Shown piece by piece: positions 7,527 through 12,408 of a stretch of 12,408 nt of DNA. The position numbers and the translations under genes were made by a program. The first letter of the stretch is position 1. Each line of letters begins with the position of its first letter. This DNA is from Anaerolineae bacterium (GTDB lineage: Bacteria; Chloroflexota; Anaerolineae; B4-G1; SLSP01), in contig JAFGKB010000176.1 of the NCBI GenBank assembly GCA_016928755.1, positions 1-12,408 of the forward strand. The letters are read 5' to 3'. The notes below the pieces were generated by a model that ran no database searches, was not told where the DNA came from, and saw only the letters and a list, made by a program, of their open reading frames with translations.

Positions 7527-10500
7527 ATGAATTACCGCCAACTATCTGCTCCCGGTGCCGTAGCCAGGAGGAGGCCCGTGGTTATCCTGGCCATCAGCCT
7601 CATAATATTGATGGGTCTCACCGGATGTGCAGCGGGCAGACAAACCCTATCGCCTCCTAAAGCTGTCAATGGCGTTCTCGACTTGCGTGATTGGGATTTT
7701 GCACGGGATGGCCCGGTTGATCTGGCCGGTGAGTGGGAGTTCTATTGGCAACAACACTACACAGGTACAGAACCGGGTCTAGGGACAGCTATCCCACCCG
7801 ACGATATGCTCAATGTGCCGGTCATGTGGGTAGGCCATATTCTGCCTGATGGGAAACAGCTCGTGCCCTTTGGCTATGCGACTCTGCGTCTGCGAGTGCT
7901 GTTACCTGAAGCTCCAGCCGCTGTCCTGGTTGCGCCCGGTACAACGGAACCGTTGCGGCTTTATCTGAAGAACACCCTCTCTGCATATGAGCTACAGGTA
8001 TTCGATGATAGTGGGTTGCTATCTGATGGAACAGTCCCACTCGGTATGCCTCTGCAATGTGGCATCACCGGGGCCGCTGCCGCATCACACGCACCTGGTC
8101 GCCGTCCGGCGACGGTCGTTATCCCGGCGACGCCAGAATGGGTGCTTGTGTGGCGCATCAGTAATTTTAGTATCCCCCGAGCCGGCCCCTTAAACAGTCC
8201 CCGGATAGGGCTTGAGGGACAACTTAGCACAGAACTTAACACGGAGCTATTTAAGGTTTCGTTGAGCGTCGGGATTTTGCTCGTCATAGGCATCTACCAC
8301 TTGGTGCTTTTTGCTTTGCGGCGCCAGGAAAAAACGCCCTTATGGTTTGGATTATTCTGCCTGGACCTCGTTTTACGTACTCTGGCTACAGAACATTACA
8401 TAGAACTGGCGTTAGCGGGGCCATATGTGTGGAAACTGGAACAGGTAATGGAGATTTCGAGTTATTATCTTGGGGTCCCACTATTCGCACTTTTTATCCA
8501 TAGTATGTTTCCAGAACAAGCACGAGGTAAATTTTTCCAGGGGATTATAGTGATTGGTGGCGTCTGTGTACTGTTAGTATGCGTTATGCCTGAGATGGTG
8601 TATTTCAAAACCCTCAATTTCTATATGGCAGTGACTATAATTGCTATTATTTGGGCATTTTCCGTCCTTTTCCGTGCTATCAGAAGTGGAAATTCCCTGG
8701 CGTGGCTGATGCTGTTGGGATATAGCATTATCGCCGGGGGTGTCGTTAACGATCTTTTGAAATCCGAGGGCTGGATTGACACCGTTTATATTACACAATA
8801 CAGCCTGTCGCTCTTCATTCTTTTCCAATCCATTGTCCTGGCAATTGCGAATCGCAATGCCCGCCAAGAGGCCGAGACTTTAACCGTCGCCCTGGCCCAG
8901 AGCGAGGAAAAGTATCGTACCCTGTTCCAGGATTCCCGGGATGCGATTTTTATTACGGCCTCGGCAGGTGAGATGGTCGATGTCAACCAGGCTACCTTGG
9001 ACCTCTTTGGTTTTGATATAGATGAGATGATGCGTCTGGATGTGGGGGATACTTTTATTGATTCCGCCGACCGATCCCGTTTCCAGCAAGTGATAGACCA
9101 AACCGATTCGGTCCGGGATTTTGAGGTACAACTTGCCAAAAAAGATGGAACGACTATGGACTGTCTACTCACCGCTACTGTCCGGAGAGCCGATGATGGC
9201 GGTATTCAGGCCTACCAGGGTATTATCCGTGATATTACTGAGCGCAAACGGGCACAGCGAATGCTGGAAGAATACAGCCGTACGTTGGAACAGAAAGTTG
9301 AGCAACGTACTCACCAATTACGCGCCGCTAATGAGGAATTGGAGCGTGAGAAGGAGATTGCCTTAGCGGCACGTCGTGCAGCCGAAGCGGCGAATCGCGC
9401 CAAAAGTACTTTCTTGGCGACCATGAGCCATGAGATCCGTACTCCAATGAATGGGGTGATTGGAATGACGAGTTTGCTGCTGGATACGGCTCTCACTGCC
9501 GAACAGCACGAATTTGTAGAAACTATTCGCGATAGTGGCGATGCCCTGTTGACTATTATCAATGACATTCTCGACTTTTCCAAAATCGAGGCCGGTAAAA
9601 TGGACCTGGAAAGCCAATCTTTTGATCTGCGCGAGTGCATTGAGAGCAGTTTAGAATTACTGGCCATCAAAGCCGCGAATAAGGGGTTGGAACTGGCTTA
9701 TCTGATGGATAACCAAGTACCGGCTGCTATTGTGGGGGATGTAACGCGCCTGCGCCAAATTTTAATTAACTTGCTTAACAATGCCATCAAGTTTACCGAA
9801 GAAGGTGAAGTTGTGGTCTCGGTGGCAAGCAAGCAGATAGGAATACCTGAAAACTGGCTAGATGCCACACCTCTGATTTCACATCAGCAACCGGAGTTTG
9901 ACCCGTATTACGAACTCCATTTCTCGCTTATTGATACCGGCATTGGTATTCCTGTGGAGCGTATGGACCGGCTATTCCAGTCATTTAGTCAGGTGGATAG
10001 CTCAACGACACGTAAGTACGGGGGTACGGGGTTAGGACTGGCGATTAGCAAACGGTTGTGTGAGCTTATGGGGGGGACAATGTGGGTTGAGAGTCCCTTA
10101 CCGGTGATTCCTAGTGCCAGAGCAGGAACGAAAAAGGGCGGGCCGGGCAGTATTTTTCATTTTACGATTCAGGCTAAGTCCGCTCCGTTGCCGGCCCGTG
10201 CCTATTTACGTGAGGTACAACCAGACCTACGTGGTAAGCGAGTATTGATCGTGGATGATAATGCGACCAACCGGCGGATTCTGACCTTGCAAACACAGGC
10301 TTGGGGTATGCAGCCCAAAGAAACCGCTTCTCCTCTTGAAGCTTTAGAGTGGGTCCAAGCAGGAGTCCATGAAGAGACGCTCCCCTTTGACTTGGTACTG
10401 CTGGATTATCAGATGCCAGAGATGGATGGGGTGACATTAGCGGTCGAGATACGAAAAATACCAGGGACAGACGCACTGCCCATGATATTGCTCAGTTCTC

Positions 10501-11498
10501 TGCGACGCCATCAAATTGAAGAGGGCGGTAACGAATTAGCGGAGGCTTTGCTCAAGCCCATTAAAGCATCACAACTTTACAATGCGGTAGTGGCTGTTCT
10601 AGCAGAAAAAGGGTCATCTCAGAAATATAACGCCGAGATTTCTAAACCGCTGTTTGATTCCGAAATGGGTAAGCGGTTTCCACTGCGTATTTTATTATCA
10701 GAGGATAATGCAGTTAACCAGAAACTGGCATTGAATATGCTGGCGCGGCTAGGCTACCGGGCTGATGTAGCGGGTAACGGAGTGGAAGTCCTGGAAGCAT
10801 TGGATCGGCAATACTATGATGTAATATTTATGGATGTACAGATGCCGGAGATGGATGGATTGGAAGCTACTCGCCGTATTCGTAATGCGGTTGCCGCAGA
10901 TGTACAACCGCGTATCATTGCGATGACTGCCAGTGCAATGGCCGGAGACCGGGAAAAATGCCTGGCCGTAGGTATGGACGATTACATCAGTAAGCCGGTG
11001 CGTGTAGCCGCTCTAGTTGCCGTACTGAATCGCTGTGGCTCAAGCACCGGGCGAGAATCGCGGGAGACAGTACCTGCGACGGACACCGAGGGGGCAGGCC
11101 CCCCGTCCACCCTCAATCCGGCCTTAACCCTAGATGTGGAGTTGCTCAAACACCTCAAAGCATCATTGGGCCGACGCGCTACCCACAAGATGGCTAATTT
11201 AATCGACAGTTTCCAAGAAAGCACCGTACGCTTACTGCACGATATGCGCCAGGCATTAGACGCTACCGATTGGACAACGTTACACCGCTCAGCACACACT
11301 CTCAAATCTACCAGTGCAGCGATGGGAGCACAAATATTAGCTAACCTAGCGTGTGATTTGGAAAATAGTACACACGAGGACATGGTGTTAGTCAGAAATA
11401 ACCTAGACGTAGTGTCCGCGTTGCTTACCCAAGCAGAAATTGAATATGAGAAGGTGAAAGTTGAACTGACACTCCTTCAAAATTTAATTGACCGGTAG
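7527..11498 (+). CDS. Membrane hybrid kinase with extracellular domain, 7TM, PAS, HisKA, HATPase, two receivers and HPt (HK3)
   Basis: From the ATG at 7527 this is a 1323-residue tripartite hybrid kinase holding a full His-Asp-His relay. A signal sequence with RRR (14-16) and hydrophobic core 17-33 ends in a lipobox LTGC (Cys34). Residues 45-235 form an extracellular domain with the VDLAGEWEFYW signature common before 7TMR-DISM modules; seven membrane helices follow at about 243-442. Then come a PAS (455-575), a coiled coil (576-625), HisKA with MSHEIRTPMNG (H635), and HATPase with N752, DTGIGI (803-808) and GTGLGL (833-838). Receiver 1 has D910/D911, D960, S990 and K1010; receiver 2 has E1059/D1060, D1103, T1134 and K1156. 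The HPt (about 1200-1305) carries HRSAHTLKS with H1257. The reading frame is open further upstream to 7446, but that part overlaps HK2; the ATG one base after HK2's stop suits coupling. A GTG at 7578 with a perfect Shine-Dalgarno is an alternative start. Confidence 0.94.
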   Translation: MNYRQLSAPGAVARRRPVVILAISLIILMGLTGCAAGRQTLSPPKAVNGVLDLRDWDFARDGPVDLAGEWEFYWQQHYTGTEPGLGTAIPPDDMLNVPVMWVGHILPDGKQLVPFGYATLRLRVLLPEAPAAVLVAPGTTEPLRLYLKNTLSAYELQVFDDSGLLSDGTVPLGMPLQCGITGAAAASHAPGRRPATVVIPATPEWVLVWRISNFSIPRAGPLNSPRIGLEGQLSTELNTELFKVSLSVGILLVIGIYHLVLFALRRQEKTPLWFGLFCLDLVLRTLATEHYIELALAGPYVWKLEQVMEISSYYLGVPLFALFIHSMFPEQARGKFFQGIIVIGGVCVLLVCVMPEMVYFKTLNFYMAVTIIAIIWAFSVLFRAIRSGNSLAWLMLLGYSIIAGGVVNDLLKSEGWIDTVYITQYSLSLFILFQSIVLAIANRNARQEAETLTVALAQSEEKYRTLFQDSRDAIFITASAGEMVDVNQATLDLFGFDIDEMMRLDVGDTFIDSADRSRFQQVIDQTDSVRDFEVQLAKKDGTTMDCLLTATVRRADDGGIQAYQGIIRDITERKRAQRMLEEYSRTLEQKVEQRTHQLRAANEELEREKEIALAARRAAEAANRAKSTFLATMSHEIRTPMNGVIGMTSLLLDTALTAEQHEFVETIRDSGDALLTIINDILDFSKIEAGKMDLESQSFDLRECIESSLELLAIKAANKGLELAYLMDNQVPAAIVGDVTRLRQILINLLNNAIKFTEEGEVVVSVASKQIGIPENWLDATPLISHQQPEFDPYYELHFSLIDTGIGIPVERMDRLFQSFSQVDSSTTRKYGGTGLGLAISKRLCELMGGTMWVESPLPVIPSARAGTKKGGPGSIFHFTIQAKSAPLPARAYLREVQPDLRGKRVLIVDDNATNRRILTLQTQAWGMQPKETASPLEALEWVQAGVHEETLPFDLVLLDYQMPEMDGVTLAVEIRKIPGTDALPMILLSSLRRHQIEEGGNELAEALLKPIKASQLYNAVVAVLAEKGSSQKYNAEISKPLFDSEMGKRFPLRILLSEDNAVNQKLALNMLARLGYRADVAGNGVEVLEALDRQYYDVIFMDVQMPEMDGLEATRRIRNAVAADVQPRIIAMTASAMAGDREKCLAVGMDDYISKPVRVAALVAVLNRCGSSTGRESRETVPATDTEGAGPPSTLNPALTLDVELLKHLKASLGRRATHKMANLIDSFQESTVRLLHDMRQALDATDWTTLHRSAHTLKSTSAAMGAQILANLACDLENSTHEDMVLVRNNLDVVSALLTQAEIEYEKVKVELTLLQNLIDR
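7566..7580 (+). promoter_or_regulatory. Internal AGGAGGAGG Shine-Dalgarno with in-frame GTG, alternative start of the third kinase
   Basis: AGGAGGAGG (7566-7574) encodes part of the RRR in the signal-peptide n-region and sits correctly before an in-frame GTG at 7578 (six bases from the first AGGAGG). Starting there would remove the positive charges and leave VVILAISLIILMGLTGC. The start at 7527 gives a better signal peptide but has no clear Shine-Dalgarno. Confidence 0.35.
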
Positions 11499-11563
11499 TT
11501 TGACTGCACATATAGTCTATCTTTAAGTGGTATACCTAATTTTTACCAAATCGTTGAAGTTTG

Positions 11564-11572
11564 TGCTATACT
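11564..11572 (+). promoter_or_regulatory. Extended -10 promoter placed for a leaderless start at 11581
   Basis: TGCTATACT is a TGn extended -10 with TATACT, five of six matches to TATAAT. A weak -35-like TTTACC (11542-11547) lies 19 bases upstream. Transcription would begin about 7 bases after the -10, at 11579-11580, right at the ATG at 11581. No Shine-Dalgarno precedes that ATG, which fits a leaderless message. Confidence 0.45.
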
Positions 11573-11580
11573 AAACCGAA

Positions 11581-12408
11581 ATGTTTTATTGGTCACCAGT
11601 TGCTATGGCCTACGTGCCGATACTGCTGCTCCATCTCGTGAGCTTGGGCTATTTGCTGTTGCACGGCCCAAGAACTCGACAGACTTGGCTCTTCTGTGGT
11701 TGGCTAGGTGGTATGACGCTGATGGTTGCTACGCAATGCATAGCACGCGTTGTCTATATCCCTTGGGTTAGCGCGTGCCTGGATTGGTGGGGTGGAGTCG
11801 GCGGAGTGACCCTGGCAATAGTTGCACTGTTGCAATTTGCTTACCACTTCCCCCGGTTGCGTTATTCCCAGGAAGCGCGCGTCGTCTTGATCGTATCTTT
11901 GATAATTACAGGGGTACTTTTCACCTGGATGGCTTGGGAGACGCTGTCAGTACAGCCCCATTACATATATGCCATGTCTCCCCCACGCCGGGATGTAGCC
12001 TTTGCCGCTCCTTCTGTATGGCAACTCTATTCTTTTGAGCGTTTTGTCTTTGGCTTTGTTCGTGCCGGGGATGAGAGCAATTTCTGGATCTCGTTCAGGT
12101 TTTTTGATGCCTGGCAAGTCATCGGCAACCTGTGGGTTCTGGCGGTTTGGGTGCGCAAGACCGTGCAGTTTTCGGTTGCACCAGATAATTCAGCGTTGTT
12201 ACGGCGGGTGTTTACTGCATTCCGGCACCCCCAAAGCTCTGAAGCGCGCCTTTCTCGTGCCTGGGTGGGAATGATGCTACTCTCTCCTATCCCTGTGCTG
12301 GCCTCAGTTCTCGATAGTATGAATCTATTACCGCCAGGGATGTTTGCACTGGTTTATTTGCTGGTACTTGGCGTTATTATGTTTACCTATGTGAATTATG
12401 CCCCTGAA
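11581..12408 (+). CDS. Polytopic membrane protein, N-terminal part, possibly the sensor region of a signalling protein (3' end outside window)
   Basis: The frame is open from the ATG at 11581 to the window edge (276 codons, no stop). The protein is strongly hydrophobic, with likely membrane helices at about 7-28, 35-58, 70-90, 99-119, 182-200, 230-250 and 253-273. A longer loop (about 120-180) with several aromatic residues lies between the fourth and fifth. A basic, polar segment (201-226, KTVQF...RRVFTAFRHPQSSEARLSR) probably faces the cytoplasm. No enzymatic motif is visible. An N-terminal block of about seven helices next to an operon of sensor kinases suggests the membrane sensor of another kinase or a cyclase, but the diagnostic C-terminal part is missing, so this is inference. 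It has its own promoter-like sequence 82 bases after the third kinase, although read-through is possible because no terminator is seen between them. The next in-frame ATG (11605) has no ribosome site. Confidence 0.8.
   Translation, partial: MFYWSPVAMAYVPILLLHLVSLGYLLLHGPRTRQTWLFCGWLGGMTLMVATQCIARVVYIPWVSACLDWWGGVGGVTLAIVALLQFAYHFPRLRYSQEARVVLIVSLIITGVLFTWMAWETLSVQPHYIYAMSPPRRDVAFAAPSVWQLYSFERFVFGFVRAGDESNFWISFRFFDAWQVIGNLWVLAVWVRKTVQFSVAPDNSALLRRVFTAFRHPQSSEARLSRAWVGMMLLSPIPVLASVLDSMNLLPPGMFALVYLLVLGVIMFTYVNYAPE

Noticed and set aside
11502..11517. Inverted GACT/AGTC pair after the third kinase as a terminator
   Set aside because: Only a four-base stem with an eight-base loop, AT-rich and without a following T-run.
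11529..11536. Perfect 8-base palindrome GGTATACC upstream of the last gene
   Set aside because: Too short to call an operator and likely by chance, although its place just upstream of the -35 region is suggestive.
11589..12274. Three plus-strand small frames (from 11589, 11775 and 12002)
   Set aside because: All are out-of-frame shadows of the membrane-protein gene starting at 11581, which is open to the window end and has coherent hydrophobic helices.

Overview
The window looks like a piece of a bacterial chromosome of moderate GC content, dense in signal-transduction genes. The mix of very PAS-rich histidine kinases, a kinase with an extracellular-domain/7TM (7TMR-DISM-like) sensor, and a secreted protein with an 'FIHHSCGGNW' block suggests a Chloroflexota (Anaerolineae-like) or similar environmental bacterium. 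This assignment is an inference from protein style only; there is no rRNA or other phylogenetic marker here.

Layout: (1) positions 1-632, minus strand, the N-terminal 210 codons of a secreted protein whose 3' end lies outside the window. (2) 633-940, a divergent AT-rich intergenic region with a good minus-strand promoter and a weaker plus-strand one. (3) 941-11498, three large histidine kinases transcribed rightward and almost touching: a membrane kinase with six predicted helices and four PAS domains (969 aa); a soluble hybrid kinase with five PAS, one GAF and a C-terminal receiver (1220 aa); and a tripartite hybrid kinase with signal peptide/lipobox, extracellular domain, 7TM, PAS, HisKA, HATPase, two receivers and an HPt (about 1323 aa). 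Gaps are 12 nt and 1 nt, so this is almost certainly one operon. (4) 11499-11580, a short spacer with an extended -10 promoter just before the next ATG. (5) 11581-12408, the N-terminal 276 codons of a polytopic membrane protein, possibly the sensor part of another signalling protein, cut by the window edge.

How the genes may work together: the three kinases combine roughly ten PAS domains, one GAF and two membrane sensors, and carry three receivers and one HPt. None has a DNA-binding or enzymatic output domain and no separate response regulator is encoded between them. The final output must therefore be encoded outside this window. The third kinase has every part of an internal His-Asp-His-Asp relay, and its HPt is the natural exit point. 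HK1 has no receiver of its own, so it must phosphorylate a receiver in trans, possibly one of those in HK2 or HK3. I found no tRNA, rRNA, CRISPR array, insertion sequence, or convincing rho-independent terminator.
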